64,000 bases of DNA from Symsagittifera roscoffensis (GCF_963678635.1 NC_087071.1:31052141-31116140); one strand, 5' to 3'. Positions 10,486-23,459 are shown, numbered from the stretch's first letter. A program made the numbers and translations. Notes: generated from the letters alone by a model not told the origin.

Positions 10486-12440
10486 ATAGTGTTAAATCAG
10501 GAAAAGCCCCAATTGCATTTGAAAAACCTTTTATATGGATTTTTCCAGGTTTATCTTTTGATCGACATTTTTTGCCGTGTGATTTAGAATTTTTTGATAT
10601 TAAATTTAGCGAAGCTTGATCACTAGTTTGTCCTCCTATTTATCTTTGTTATAACTAACTAGGAAATCACCCAGTTCAGATTACTGTTAGTTTTTGCCAC
10701 TTTTTAAGATCACATTCAAGTGTGGTTCAGTAATTTTGCAACTGAGTAATGAATGTTTTTTTTTAATTTAAAGGGAGGAGTGTGATAGCAAAATAGCTTA
10801 TTTACTCATTTAATGCTACATTCTTTTATAAACACGCTTGACGAGAACTTTTTGCCTTTACGGGGTTCAGTGGAAACCGTACTTTTTTAACATCTGAACA
10901 TAGTTTGAAATCTTAAACAAATTTTCCAAGAAATGCACAAGCTTTTGGGTTCTTCTTGGCATCATCCCGAAAAACTGAAATTTGAAAAATGATCTGAATG
11001 ATTCTCATTAGAATCTCCATTAGCCATAAAATAATTTAGGCTGGTTGATAAATTTCCACAGGTTTCTCTTTTGACTGTTTCAATAAAAGATATCAGATTT
11101 TAAGTACTCGAACTTACAATTTGTTACGACAACTCTAAAATGAAGTTTGTTCAGAAACCATAATTATACCAATGAAATTTGTATTTTTGCTGAACGCGTG
11201 CAAGTTTTTCTAGTGTTTTTTGTCTTGAGGAAAACATTTTTCAGCAATTATTTGTTTGAAATTTGCTAAAATATGCCAGAAATGTTTTTTCAATCAAAAA
11301 ATTTTGTCATATTGAAAGAACTGTTAAACATTATGACGAATCGTTTTTGATTCATTCTCCGATTTCAACGTTTTGATGGAAACATTTATCAGCAGTCTTT
11401 TTCCACTCATTTTAAAAAGTTGTTTGTAAGTCTTAAAAAATATACAAAAATCTAATAGTTTTAATGGTTTAGGAAGCGTGCAATTTTCCCCCAGTTTCTG
11501 TCGTCTTGAAAGAAACAGTGTCTTATCTGAACTTTTGCTAAATTTATGCTTGAGACTACAAGAAACTATGACGTATTAACTACTAAAAAAACTATTTGTG
11601 ATTTATTTTCTCAAATGATTTTCAATTCCATCACAATCCGTGATTAGAATTTTTGATTTTGTATCTGTAGCGGTAATGAAGCTGTGAACAACATTCTGAA
11701 CATAGAAATTGTATTGAAACTTTTGCCAGAAAAACTGGACAAGCTGATTTGAAAAATGCATTCAAAAGCCTCCATTATTGCACCTAATACGTTTCAATCG
11801 AATTTGTAATCATAACTTCAAAAATGAGGGCATTATTTTCATCAATTATGTTGTAAAAAAAATTGTTTTCCTGTATGTGGTCAACCTCACGCGTTCATTG
11901 TGCCAACTGACTGTGACATGGAAATTGTGCCAACTGACTGTGTCAAAGGGCACTTCGGACGTCTGGGACATAGTTTGAAAACGGGAGTTATAGTTTGGCT
12001 TGTTGAGGCTGGCAGTCCGCGTGGGCACTACCCACTCGCCCTTATAATCAAATTGCTCTAAAAATAAAAATTATGTTTAAATTAAAACATAATTTTTATA
12101 ATAAAAATTATGTTTAAGATTTCAGTTTGCTGATGATCTAAGTAATGTATCATCTTGAACCCTCCGGTCTGACCGAAAGAACTGCCATTTGCTTATGGCT
12201 GAATTCTCCTTATTTCATCATAGAAATGTTCTTCGTAGATTCTATCTCAAAAACTTTTTGCTAAACTCTCTATCTTGTCGTAGAACCTACGAAATTTTTC
12301 GCAGATTAGAAAAATGCCTTTTAAAAAAAACTTGTCGGTGCCTAATTTCCGGGTTGACGTCCATAGAAGGAAAACCTTTATAATACTATTTCATATATTG
12401 CGTCTATGGAAAAAAGCTTACCATACAATTTTCATACAAA
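10486..12440. other. AT-rich non-coding stretch
   Basis: No supported gene. Small items: the 19-nt block ATTGTGCCAACTGACTGTG occurs twice at about 11897-11942, and a hairpin of AAAAATTATGTTT with its complement lies at about 12066-12098. Confidence 0.5.
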
Positions 12441-13050
12441 ATTTAAAAATTGTTTTGCAGATTCTTATCACAAATTTGTATTCTATTTGGCTCATTTGAA
12501 GCTTTCTGGTCATGTAAAATTGATAAAAAAGTGTATATCATAAGATGATTATCATACAATTTTCATGGAAGAAAATTGTATGATAAGCATTTTGTTATAG
12601 AAGATTTTTTCTCAAAAATCTCCCTAGAAACGTGTTTCGGTAATTCCAAATGAGGTTACTGAGGGCTTTCAATGACAAAGAGCAATTTAGATACCAAAAA
12701 CATGGTTTTAGTTTTGTGCCAAAAAATGCTATTCATATAATTTTCATATAGGAAACTGTACGATAAGGATTTTTTAGATAAAAATTAGAAAATTCAAAAT
12801 TCAAATGAAACTTTTTGGGCAATTTCAAAAAAGTTTAATGGGGGTTTTCAGTGATTGAGATGCATTTACTGTCAAAAAGATAATTTCAGTTTCGGTCGGA
12901 AAAATTAGTATCATATAGTTTTCCTATATGAAAATTGTATGATATGCCTTTTTTCTAGAAAAAAAAATTTAATTTTGAGGTAAAATTTTTTTTATCATTT
13001 TTCTGGTTGCAATCTTGCTTTTGTGCTCAAATGTAAATTTTGCAAAAAAA
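12420..13050. repeat. short satellite of ~180-bp units, each with a hairpin
   Basis: The block CATACAATTTTCATA and close variants recurs at about 12423, 12552, 12733 and 12912, the last three ~180 bp apart. The sequence between copies is also alignable (for example TTTTCAGTGATTGAGATG against CTTTCAATGACAAAGAGC). The copy at 12551-12584 is a perfect 14-bp stem around a 6-nt loop. Confidence 0.6.
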
Positions 13051-13909
13051 AAATTTGCAAAAAAATTTGATTTTGTTATTTTGTTTTATATGCTGAGAGA
13101 AATAAAAGTTTGTAAAAAAAAAACAGACCTTTTTTTCAACCACCAATATTTTCAAACTGAAAATTATCTAGCCATATACAAATAGTTATATGTTTGGTAT
13201 ATAACTCCATGTGAAGTGTTAACATTAATTTACATGGATAAAAACATCAAATTTAGTTTATCTGCGCGGTAACTGCCAGTTACACTCTGAGTTTTCTTAT
13301 GATAAAAAATCCTTGACTAGTGTTTCCGATGAAACACAAAAAGTCAATACAAAAAATTTTTGTGTTTTAATTTATGTAAATATCCTTATCATACAGTTTC
13401 ATAGTAAGGAAAAAAATGCATATCAAACAAGTTCATGATCAAAAATTGCTGTGATAAAAGTTATGGCGAAACGCGTGTTATTTAATTCAAAAATGTGGCA
13501 AAAAATCTTTTTCATAACATTTCATAGTGTGGAAAAAAACTTATCTCTTATCTTGCTAATTCATTAGTTTTTTTCATGTGTGAAATATTATTAAATAGTA
13601 TGATAAGCATTTTTTCATATTATGAAATAGAATGACAAGCGTTTTTGCCAATCCGGGTTGTTCTCTTGTCATAAAAAATTTGTTTCGGGGTTTGAAGATG
13701 AAAACTTCGAGCCATTTGCAAAAACGTTGGCAAGAATTCAATTGAAATTAATTTGACTTTTTGTGTGAGCTTCTCTGAAAAATGTTGGCGTTTGGTTTGA
13801 ATATGATTGCGAAAACCGCGTGAGGCTGTTGACATGATAGCTTCTCCATGCTTGTAAATTTTCAAATGGAACAGTCATTGTTGTTATGAATTAAACTAAT
13901 ATTTTAGAT
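13051..13909. other. non-coding flank upstream of lectin-like exon
   Basis: AT-rich, with further degenerate TATCATAC...TTCATA motifs near 13385 and 13605. No exon was recognised. A 3' splice-site-like CTAATATTTTAG ends at 13907, two bases before the ATG at 13910. Confidence 0.45.
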
Positions 13910-14239
13910 ATGAATTTACTCGCATGCATCTTTGCGTCAGTCGTAATACTGGAAATACGGACAGATACTTGTCCCACGGGATATGTCCGAGTCCCGGGGG
14001 CCGATTCTGGTTTTTGTTACCTGGTCGACATAGCTAGTGGACCAGTGAGTCAACTGGAAGCTAAAGAGATCTGTGAAAACAAAAGTTACGACTCATATCT
14101 GGCTTATCCAGTGGTCAAGGACGAAGCTGAGGCTATCGCCAACTGGGTTGTCGCACAAGGTGTGCCGTCGGATGGCATTGCGGGGTTCTGGACAGTTTGG
14201 GAAAGGTTTGTCTACGCACCTGCTGAAAATGATGGCAGC
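13910..14239 (+). CDS. C-type-lectin-like secreted protein, first coding exon (partial)
   Basis: The ATG at 13910 opens a ~19-residue hydrophobic signal peptide. CPTGYVRVPGADSGFCYLV follows, which has the look of the first strand of a C-type-lectin-like domain (paired Cys, then Cys-Tyr). Next comes AKEICENKSYDSYLAYP, matching the helix in which lectins carry A...C...G..LA, and then GFWT. Only the first half of such a domain is present. A strong donor, GTGAGC, lies at 14240; a weaker GTTTGT occurs at 14205. The frame stays open to 14389 but loses lectin character. No continuing exon was found before the LTR-like repeat at 14688, so the gene may be interrupted by element 1 or resume outside the assembled sequence. 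A CTAAT...TTTTAG acceptor just upstream suggests a 5'UTR intron or a trans-spliced leader. The sugar-binding EPN/WND motifs would lie in the missing part. Confidence 0.6.
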
Positions 14240-14687
14240 GTGAGCACAAATGCCCAAACGATTAGAAAGGATCGTAACCTCTTTCGATCTCAATTGGCTA
14301 ACGGTGAAAAGAGGCGTGTTTCACAAAGCATTTATTTATTATTATTCAAAGTTAGTTTGTGTAAACGATTGAAGAAAAATGGCTCCTGAGTGCTAACAAT
14401 AGATACGGTTTTCATGATTTGGTCCAGATATTGTCAACAAACGGCAATTGTCATTTTACAACTAAAATGCTCCTACGGCGCAGCTATTTTCTTTCCGGAA
14501 AATCTATATAATTGTTTTTGTACTGCTGAAACTCATTTACATTGACCTTCTCTCACTCGCTCGCATCATAAATGACTCAATTTAATGACTGGTTTTTGAA
14601 TGTGTTAAGTGATAATCTATCTCACATCTGGAACCAGTTCTAAACTAGAGTTTAGAATTGGTTTTAAATATAATTCTCTAATTCAAT
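14240..14687. other. intron or flank after lectin-like exon
   Basis: No further exon was recognised. A hairpin with 15-bp arms (14632-14646 and 14649-14663, one mismatch) lies just upstream of the LTR-like repeat. Confidence 0.45.
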
Positions 14688-14985
14688 TAAATATTCTTAA
14701 CTAACCAATCATATTCCATAACTAACATTTACATTTATTTGTAAATGCTGAAACTACTTGTAGTTTCAGCACCAGAGCAATATGAATTAAACTTAGAGTA
14801 CAGTTGTTCTCCTTCTGGAAACTAACTCGCATAAACCAGTATACACTAGATCTATTGAGACTAGGAGAAATAAGAGTAAGAATAAGATCGGTATTAGACT
14901 AAGAAGTTGCACGAATCTATCCGACCGAAAATAGGATAGCGTGACGAGCAGACGGTGTACTTTATCTAAAATTACTCTATGAATA
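14688..14985 (+). repeat. LTR-like direct repeat, left copy
   Basis: Aligns over ~300 bp with 43943-44266 in the same orientation. Shared blocks include AACCAATCAT, a palindromic GCTGAAA...TTTCAGC hairpin, TAGATCTATTGAG, AGAAGTTGCACGAATCTATC and TAGCGTGACGAGCAGACGG. It lies directly upstream of element 1 gag, as a 5' LTR should. Exact ends are uncertain; similarity stops at CTCTATGA, about 23 bp before the putative primer site. Confidence 0.65.
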
Positions 14986-15008
14986 CAATAAAACATACCT
15001 AACTCATC

Positions 15009-15018
15009 TGGTGCGACC
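15009..15018 (+). promoter_or_regulatory. possible primer binding site of element 1
   Basis: TGGTGCGACC begins with the TGG expected of a tRNA-primed site (complement of a CCA end) and lies about 23 bp after the end of LTR similarity. The matching tRNA was not identified. Confidence 0.3.
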
Positions 15019-16920
15019 AAAAGTCTCGGACAAGACCTTAACTAACTTAGATTTATAAAAAAAAAGATTTTAGAATAAAACAATTGCAAAATTGCAAAAA
15101 TGTTACATGAAAAAGACAATTTATTAGAAAAGTCTCTCCGACTCAATAGATCACCGCCAATTTTTCAAACAATACGAGAAATACCAGATATTGCGAGAAG
15201 ACCAAGGAGAAGGCACGATCTACAATTAGGATGAAATCTACCGATTCATTTCATGACAGTACAACGTAAACCGGAACAAACATAAATATTTAGACTCCTT
15301 TCCGCGGTAACTTTAGATTTTCATTTTCTGACATAAAAATTAAAGAAATACTTCAAGAACCTTAATGGTGCTAAACCTTAGATTATGCAATAACAACTGA
15401 TAAAACTGATAAAAAACAACACAAGTCGTTCCCTCCAAAAAACCTGCAGTAAATTAAAACATTTTGAATAAATTAATTTTTTGAATAAAAATACAAAAAT
15501 TAGTTAAAACAAAAACTCATTGTTAGTTTTAATAATCTGTCATATCATTTCTTCATACCAGCTTCATCACCTAAAAATAACAGCAAACCGCACAAGGCTA
15601 ACATCATCTAAATCTTAATCTTAAACTTTTAACACTCAAACCTTTACAATAATTTTTATCAAGGCTTATCCTTGTTTTCTCTGAAATTATTTTAACTTCA
15701 ATAACTGATCATCAAGTCTTTCCTTGAATCTTTAAAGTCACTTAAATTAAATTTCTTTATTTTCTGATCATCAAGGTTTTCCTCGGATCAAACGGAACAA
15801 TTTGCCCCCCCCCCCACACACACAATTTTAAAGTGTCTAACGACCTCAAACGTCGATTCACTACCCAACCATCAATAGAAATTTTTGAAAGAACTAACCA
15901 TTTTAATTAGGATAAACAGTGAAGAATTTCGGTTACTCATCCTTCACTTGATTTCCTTCATCTTAGATTACCCAGGTTAAAATACTTAAATGTAGTAAGT
16001 CATAAAGTAGTATCTAACGATCTACTAGCGTTTTAATTATACCTGAACCTTGTGGGTTGATTTTTTTTTCTCCAGCCGTTGATCACAAATGACATCCCTT
16101 AAGTAAGATTAGGTAATTCTGTCTTAAATTAGAACTTAGTCACGAGAAGTAAAAAATAATTCTCACGAATCGATATACTACTCTCTCTCCAACCCGTAAA
16201 ACCACGACAAGTGGTTATGCCCCAAGATAAGATAACCACACAAAACGCGTAAGAACTGACAGTTTAAGAAATTAAAAATCGTATTACACAAAAAATTGTT
16301 TAATTAAAAACGAAAGATACGACCTTTTAATCACTCCACACAGACAAACAATAGGATATATAAGATCAAAACGAAAAACACGAAAAAAAAGACAATAAAA
16401 ACCAATTATCAAAAAACGATTTTCAAAACGAAGAAACGCAGTCTCAGAATCAGACACAAACACAATACAGGAAGTTCAAGACTTAAAAGATTACATAAGC
16501 AAAATTAACCCGATCGATGACCAAACATAATTTTCCGATTCAGAAGCCACAACACATGTAAACAAGAAGCCACAACATGTAAACAAGAAGCCATAACATG
16601 TAAACAACACATGTAAACAAGAAGCCAAAACATCTAAACAAGAAGCCACAACAAGAAGCCACAACACATGTAAGCCCATGTAAACAAGAATTTCCTGAAG
16701 TACAAATAAAACGACAAAGCCTTGATCATTACAAAAAAAGATATATGTAATATCACATCACAATATCTTGTATTTACAATCGAAATCGCATGACCTAAAC
16801 TTTAATTTTAAACACGATCTACGAAAAATACTAGCATAGTTTATAATTGATTTTTCAGTCCATAATCTTGATCTTATATCACTAGCAAGAAAAAGTTTTC
16901 AACCACAAAATTTAGACGAT
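15019..16920. other. element 1 leader region, no ORF
   Basis: AT-rich, with no clear coding remnant. It contains a C10 run near 15805-15814 followed by a CA repeat, and a short minisatellite at 16546-16690. Confidence 0.45.
16546..16690. repeat. minisatellite with ~20-bp unit
   Basis: Irregular tandem copies of AACAAGAAGCCACAACATGT, about six, with truncated units. Confidence 0.85.
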
Positions 16921-16925
16921 TAAAT

Positions 16926-18870
16926 TATATCGGCAGACGAAACATATTATGTTCGAGAGCCTGAATGGTCTCATCCATCATTTATTAAAATACCAACTAA
17001 CATCTCAAGTCAAGCAATTACCACAGTTTCCATTAACAGTGTTCAAGTTAGAATAACTCCACTTACTATTGATGCAACACCTATAAACTATAATTCAGTA
17101 TTCACCTATAGAGAAGGAAATAATAGTTTAAAATCTACATTTATTAATCAAAAAAATTTAAACAGAACAAGAAATCTTACACAACAAGATAGTCAAACTC
17201 CATCACATTTCGTACCTGAAGAAATAGTTGAAACAATGCCAACAACAGCACCACAAATCATTTCTCCTATTCACCCTACACTTACAACTCCAAAAAAAAA
17301 CAGAGTGTTTCCACAAACAACTATACAATCGACAGTGAAACCTTCAGTTATTCTAAAAAATTCACAAATGGACAATTAAACATTTAGACCAGTAACAACA
17401 TCACGACAAACAAATAAGCAAAAGACATCAAATAGAAATAAATTCTCAGAGCATAACAATAATTTTTTCCAAAAACCCAAAACATCAAAACCCCCTAAAA
17501 TGAATAGTCAAAATCAATCACAATCACAAAAAAAAAGTACCACAACAATTTTCTCAATCAGTATTCTTTAACGATCAACCACGAAAAACACTAGACCGTA
17601 GCAAAAATTATCCATTTTTTCAACAAAATAAAAACGTAATAAATTAACATCATATTAGGAATCAACCACATTTCTCAGAAGATGAAGAATGTTATTATCA
17701 AAGTCAACGATTTAATACAAATCATCATCACAATAACTGGAACATCGATCAACCAGGTTCTTTCTATCAACCAGATCTTTTCGAACCATATACACGAAAC
17801 AAACAAAGGCAAACAAGACATCACCCAACGTCATATAATAAAAATTTTCAGTCACAAAACCCAATGATAACACAAAATTACCAACCAATTCAAAAGCTAA
17901 TGAAAGCCCACTACCATTTTATCTACAACAATACGAAATAACAAAGACTCAACTTACAAACTTTTCTCAAATACCAAATGCCGCCGAATCACTACAAACT
18001 ACTATGAATCCATATCTTATGGGTGGATTCTCAATATCTTCAAAATAGGTCACTAAAGGTATTCAAAGGAACAGATCCCGAATACTCAGTAGAAAATTAT
18101 TTGAATGCAGTCACAGCAAATTTGATTTTGAATGTAGACTTGAATCAGTAAATACTCCACTTCATCAAATTGGATACATAGATGCACATCTCTAATCCAA
18201 ACCACATTTGATGGCGCAGCCCAAAATTGGTTTTCAGTTTTACCTATAGATAGTAAATCAGATTGCGTAAGTTTCATACCAGAATTTTCAAAAGCGTTCG
18301 ACTCAGAAAAAAAACAAACAACACCAAAATTTTTATGCATGAAAAATTGTAGAATCCCAAACAACACAATTAAAACACTTGCAGAAAGAATTGAAACACT
18401 AGTAAGAAAAGCATATTCCCTTAATACGCAAGTTAATAAGAACACAAAAATTACAAAAAAATTTTAATGAAGACTCTAACACCTCAATTACGAAAAATAG
18501 CAAAAAAGAAGAGAGCATCACATCCATCTTCAATTCGAAAACCCGATATAGACTTCAGAAAACTAGTAGATAAACTAGAACAAGCCGAATTCACAATGAA
18601 ACTGGAAGAAACAGGAAACTTAAAATTACATCTGTAAAAAACGTTCAAACCACTACTTCACAGCTAAATAATATTCATGACACTGAACTAGCTGAAAAAT
18701 ATCACTCAAATATTAAATATCTACGGGAAAAACCCAAACTTTAAAAGCAAACCATCATTCAAAAACTGGTGTAACTATTGCCGTAGTTTCTGACACAGCA
18801 TTGCTGAATGTAGACAAAAACAACAAGATAACCAGAACAAACCCCAAAACATTGAAAACCAAATAAATCA
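16926..18870 (+). pseudogene. gag: gag remnant of element 1
   Basis: A clean open stretch of ~450 nt (from ADETYYVREPEWSHPSF at 16932) gives a Thr/Ser/Asn-rich Gag N-terminus. After frameshifts the capsid-like part appears at about 18050-18640, with VFKGTDPEYSVENYLNAVTA and TFDGAAQNWFSVLPIDS, the usual layout of Ty3/gypsy capsid (F.G.....EEYL; AQ.WF). A zinc knuckle WCNYCRSF...HSIAEC lies at about 18772-18815 with a stop inside it. Several stops and frame changes make it non-functional. Confidence 0.7.
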
Positions 18871-18882
18871 TTTTACTAATAC

Positions 18883-19745
18883 ATGAAAAAAGACCAAAAT
18901 CTACAAAACAAAAACATTCACAGTAACAATAGTTCAAGAAAACCACTTCATGTTAACTATAATGTCTCTAGACAAAAATCAGCCTACAGATATAACTATC
19001 GTGGAAGATCTCCAGATCAAAGAAAATCAAAAAATTTCTCACACAATACATATAGTCGATCAAACAGTCAAAACAATCGAATGAATTGTTCAACATCAAA
19101 CTCAAATAGAAGCAACTATTCAAATATAACAGGAATCGTTAAAACTCAAACCCCCGAAACAAATAATATTCAATTGATCGTTCTAGAAACTCCTCATACA
19201 ATAGAAACAGAAACTATCTAAACAACAGGAACAGATAATATCAAAATAACAGATAACGATACTATTCAAATAATAGATCAAACTTTAATAATTATCACAA
19301 TAGATCACGTGAGAATTCTCAATGTAGAAATTCGAATTATCAAAATCGAAAAAGAAATTTTTCTCAATCACCGCACAGAAATAATACACAAAATTAAAAT
19401 TCACAACAAAACTATAGAAGTAGTACATCTAAACATCAAAGACAAATTAACCAAGTTCAATCAACTGAAGAAAATCAATCAGACCTTCCCGGTATTGATA
19501 ACAAAGAAACCATAGAGTTACACCTAAATCACGTAACTTGCGAATCCACTGATGATGGGAGCGAATCAGAAAATACGCTTTCAAAAAAATTACTTCAGAT
19601 TAAAAATGAATACGAAACACCAATAGAATCGAATTATTACCAAAACAATAATAGCCACCTCCAAAACCCTGATAATATTCATGAAATAGCAGACTATACT
19701 GAACAAGAAATTAAAGGAAATTCAAGCGCAAACAATATAAATTAA
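18883..19745 (+). pseudogene. Asn/Ser/Arg-rich gag-pol junction remnant of element 1
   Basis: Open pieces at 18883-19221 and 19309-19515 encode strongly Asn/Ser/Gln/Arg-rich, RNA-binding-like sequence after the zinc knuckle, then an acidic stretch before the protease. The frames are different readings of the same repetitive AAC/AAT-rich DNA. This is consistent with the basic nucleocapsid-protease spacer. No function is claimed for the individual ORFs. Confidence 0.4.
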
Positions 19746-19839
19746 AACGCATCAACCAAATTACAACTACCCAAAGAAAAAATTTGGACAATACCACTTC
19801 TTTTAGAAAGTCCAAAAACAAAGATTTTCAATCACCAGA

Positions 19840-20039
19840 CCTCAAAAAAGATTTTCTATTAGACTCAGGAGCAGAATCAAATATAAAAAAAACCTTCCCA
19901 CTTCGGATGAATTACAAAGCTTACATCCAAAATTAATACCTTCAGAAACCTCAATCAAATTAGCTACAGCACAAGGATCAAGTTTAACTAATTTTGGAGA
20001 AATCCAATTATTCCTTATTCCAAAAGTATATCTAGTAAT
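19840..20039 (+). pseudogene. pro: aspartic protease remnant of element 1
   Basis: DFLLDSGAESNI (about 19850-19885) is the retropepsin active site in its DSG form. LIKLATAQGSSLTNFGEIQLF-like sequence follows, the flap and second strand expected of Ty3/gypsy proteases. A frameshift follows the active site. Coding similarity stops abruptly at about 20040, where the left arm of the inverted duplication begins. Confidence 0.65.
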
Positions 20040-21918
20040 CTATTAACTTCGTCTTGCAAGTAAATTGGGACTTAACTTGCTCGTTGCTTTTAAAAACTGC
20101 GTCAGATTTCAGAGGTGGGTGTAGTGGTGAATTATTTTTTTTCTAACATCAAATATAGATGTGGCGTAAGCCATTGGGTATCTTAGTAGCAGTTCGGCTA
20201 GTTGTTCAAATTCTTTTTGTGTAATTTGAGCGTGTTCAAAAGTGAACATTGTGAGGAAGTTTGTTGTTCAGTGGTGTATTTTGATATTTGAAACGTTGGT
20301 TTAAAATAAGGTGTTTTTGTAAAATAGTCTGTCTTCGGTTGGTATCATCATTATAGTATTAATTGATAAAACTTCATCAAGAATTGTTGATTGGCTTATA
20401 TCTAATAATTTCAAAATATTATTTACTCTATTTGTTACTTCTGAAGTGGGAGAAATTGTTGCATTATTTTCGCAATAACCTAAAAGCCCTAGAGGTAATA
20501 ATATTTTGTATGGAGAATTATTGTATACATGTAACGAAATTATATCTGATAATGTATTTTTCATGTATTTGATGGATGAGATTGTTACTCGGAAAAATTT
20601 GTGAATTGGCTTGAATTCAAGGTTTGACATTTATAGTCGTTGTTTGTTCTGTTTCATGTTCTATTGACTGAGTTGACCTACTGAAAAGTTATATACATAA
20701 CCTGTTAGCGTTTTCAGGTGTTTTTGTTCTTGGTTATATATAGGGTAGAATTTGGAGAAAAATGGCGGTTGTTTTTTTAGTCTTTGGAAAAATGTAAGTG
20801 ATGATTTTTTTATTTTTGTGTTTTTTTCTTTGATGTGTACTTTGCTATTTAAAATATTTATAGTAGGAATTTTTTTATTAATGAATGGTATTCCAACGAC
20901 ATTGTGTTTTATATCTGTGAAATGGAATGTTTGCTTGAAAGGTTTGTTTAAAAGTTTAATCTGTTCCATTGTTCGGAAAATCCAACTATACAATGGAACA
21001 GAATAAACTTTTAAACAAACCTTTAAAGCAAACATTCCATATCACAGATATAAAACACAGAACCGCTGGACAACCATTTATTACTAAATAAACTCCTTTT
21101 ATTAATACTTTAAATAGCAAAGTACACATAAACGACAAATACACAAAAATAAAAACTCATCACTTACATTTTTCCAAAGACTAAATCAACAACCGCCATT
21201 TTTCTCCAAATTCTACCCCATATATAACCAAGAACGAAAACACCTGGAACCACTAGCAGGATATGTATATAACTTTTCAGTAAGTCAACTCAGTCAAATG
21301 AACATGAAACAGAACAAACAACGACTATATATGTCAAACCTTGATTCCAAGCCAATTCACAAACTTTTCCGAGTAACAATCTCATCCATCAAGTACATGA
21401 AAAAAACAAAATCAGATATATTTTCATTACATGTACACAATAATTCTCCATACAAAATATCATTACATCTAGGTCTTTCAGGTTATTTCGAAACAAACGC
21501 AACAATTTCTCCCACATTAGAAGTAACAAATAGAGTAAATAATATTTTGAATTTATTAGATATATGCCAATCAGCAATTCTTCATGAAGAATTATCATAC
21601 AATAATATAATAGGTGATAACAACGGAACACAGACTATTTTACAAAAACATCTTATTTTAAACCAACGTTTTAAATATCAAAATACACCACTGAACAACT
21701 TAATTCCTCACAATGTTCATTTTTCAACTTTCTACCCAAAAAGAAATTGAACAACTAGCCGAACTGTTACTAAGATACCCAATGGTTTACCCAACATCTA
21801 TTTTTGATGTTGGAAAAATAATTAATTCTCCACTACACCCACCTCTGAAATCTGACGCAGTTTTTAAAAAGCAACGAGTAAGTAGAGTCCCAATTCACTT
21901 GCAAGACGAAGTTAATAG
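20040..21918. repeat. large inverted duplication inside element 1 pol
   Basis: Left arm 20040-20974 is the reverse complement of right arm 20991-21918, around a 16-nt loop. Minus-strand reading of the left arm and plus-strand reading of the right arm give the same protease-RT linker (for example RVTISSIKYMK, NNSPYKI, ATISPT, EVTNRVNNIL). The arms are visibly diverged, including indels, so this is an old duplication and not a simple hairpin artefact of assembly. The right arm is the copy continuous with RT. Confidence 0.9.
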
Positions 21919-22840
21919 ATAACTAGATATACTAGAACAAAATGAAATTATTTCCCCAGTAAATAAAGAAGATTAACCAAATGAAACCCATTATTATTTT
22001 AGCCCAAGGAGAATCATTAAAAATCGTCCTACGCGCAAGATATCTCAATTCACTCATTGATGAAACTAAATATAATTGGCCTAAAGAACCAATCCAAGTA
22101 ATTCTAACAAAGATAAACAGAAAATACTTCAAAACAGCTGACATGAACAGTGCATACAATCAAAAGCCACTAGATGAACAATCACGACTCTGAACACAAT
22201 TCGTCATTGGAAACCAACAATACGAATATAATAGACTTTTCCATGGAATCTCTATAGGACCAGCAGCATTCTCAGCATTTATGAGCAAAAAATTTCGACC
22301 ACTCATTCTCAGTAAAAATGTCATAACTTATTTATACAACTTTTTCATGCAATTACAGACCAAAAGAAAATGTTTAATGTCTTAGAAAAAAATCATCAAA
22401 TGCTACTTAAAGAAATAAGGAAAGCAGCCCCGGATAAATCAATATTTTTTCTCACCCTTGTAAAATTCCTTGGACATCTAATTGAAGGAAATAAGATCAC
22501 TCTATCAAAATTCCGCTTATACGCAATAATAAAGCTTCAACCTCCATCAAATAAAAAGAAAATCCAAGAATTTCTTGGAATGCTTAATTTCTTAAGTAAT
22601 TACGTCTATAAAATGCAACTATATTTAAAACCAATTTATAACGTTTTCAGAAAGCAAAATAAATTTGAATGCACAACAGAACATCAGAAACGATTTGAAG
22701 TAATGAAAACACTTCTCACTGAACAAGTATCAAACACCATTCCAGATCCAGATCAACCATTTTATGCTATGTGCGACGCCTCAAATTTTGGCATCGGCGC
22801 AGCTTTATTAAAATCACACATTGGAACAAAAAAATGAATC
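20991..22840 (+). pseudogene. pol: protease-RT linker, RT and start of RNase H of element 1
   Basis: From the right arm the linker leads into RT (RVPIHLQDEVNR near 21885-21920; YLNSLIDETKYNWP; TADMNSAYNQKPLDEQSR near 22138-22187). The catalytic box that should read YLDD is YLYN at about 22330-22341, so both catalytic Asp are lost. FLGHLIEGNKIT and IQEFLGMLNFLSNYV follow, then RNase H MCDASNFGIGAALL (22770-22811). Stops occur throughout. RT is dead both by its active site and by its frame. Confidence 0.8.
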
Positions 22841-23459
22841 TTGTTTCAGCAAACTCAAAACTTTTTACACAAGCTGAACTTAGACTATCTACACTTATGA
22901 GAGAATACACAGCTATAACATACATTCTCACAGAATATTAATTTTTATTACTTGGATCAAAACATCCAACAGTTCTTTTTAAAAACCATAAACCTATAAA
23001 TTTTCTTTTCACACAGAAATAAAATCCAAACCATAGAGTTTATAGATTTCATTTAGTTTCAATGAAATTCCCAAACCTACAAACAATTTGGACAGCAGGA
23101 AAAAATTTTGCATTACCAGACACACTCAGTAAAAACACACCACCTGAATTATTAACAAGAAAAACAACAGTCGAAATACCACCAAAAATTGCAAAAAAAA
23201 ACAAAACATCATCAAGACTAGAATGCAAATATGCAGTGAGAACTGACGTTGATCAAACGCAAATAAATAACACACAATACTTTCCATTATTTTTAGATTG
23301 GCAAAATAATCACTACGAAGTAGACCTCTTAGGAAACTCTACAATTAACCATATAAACTCTACATTCAAACCGATACCATATTCATCATGGATCGAAAAC
23401 AACACACAACAAAAACCACCAAACGAAAAATGTAAAGAACAGATCTATTCCCTTTAATA
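22841..23459 (+). pseudogene. pol: RNase H C-terminus and connection region of element 1
   Basis: After a stop at ~22838 come degenerate RNase H motifs (FTQAELRLSTLMREYTAI-like). An open stretch at 23062-23457 contains MKFPNLQTIWTAGKN and ALPDTLSKNTPPELL, the G.....PDTLSR motif that ends RNase H in this class. The remainder is a polar linker to integrase. Confidence 0.65.
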
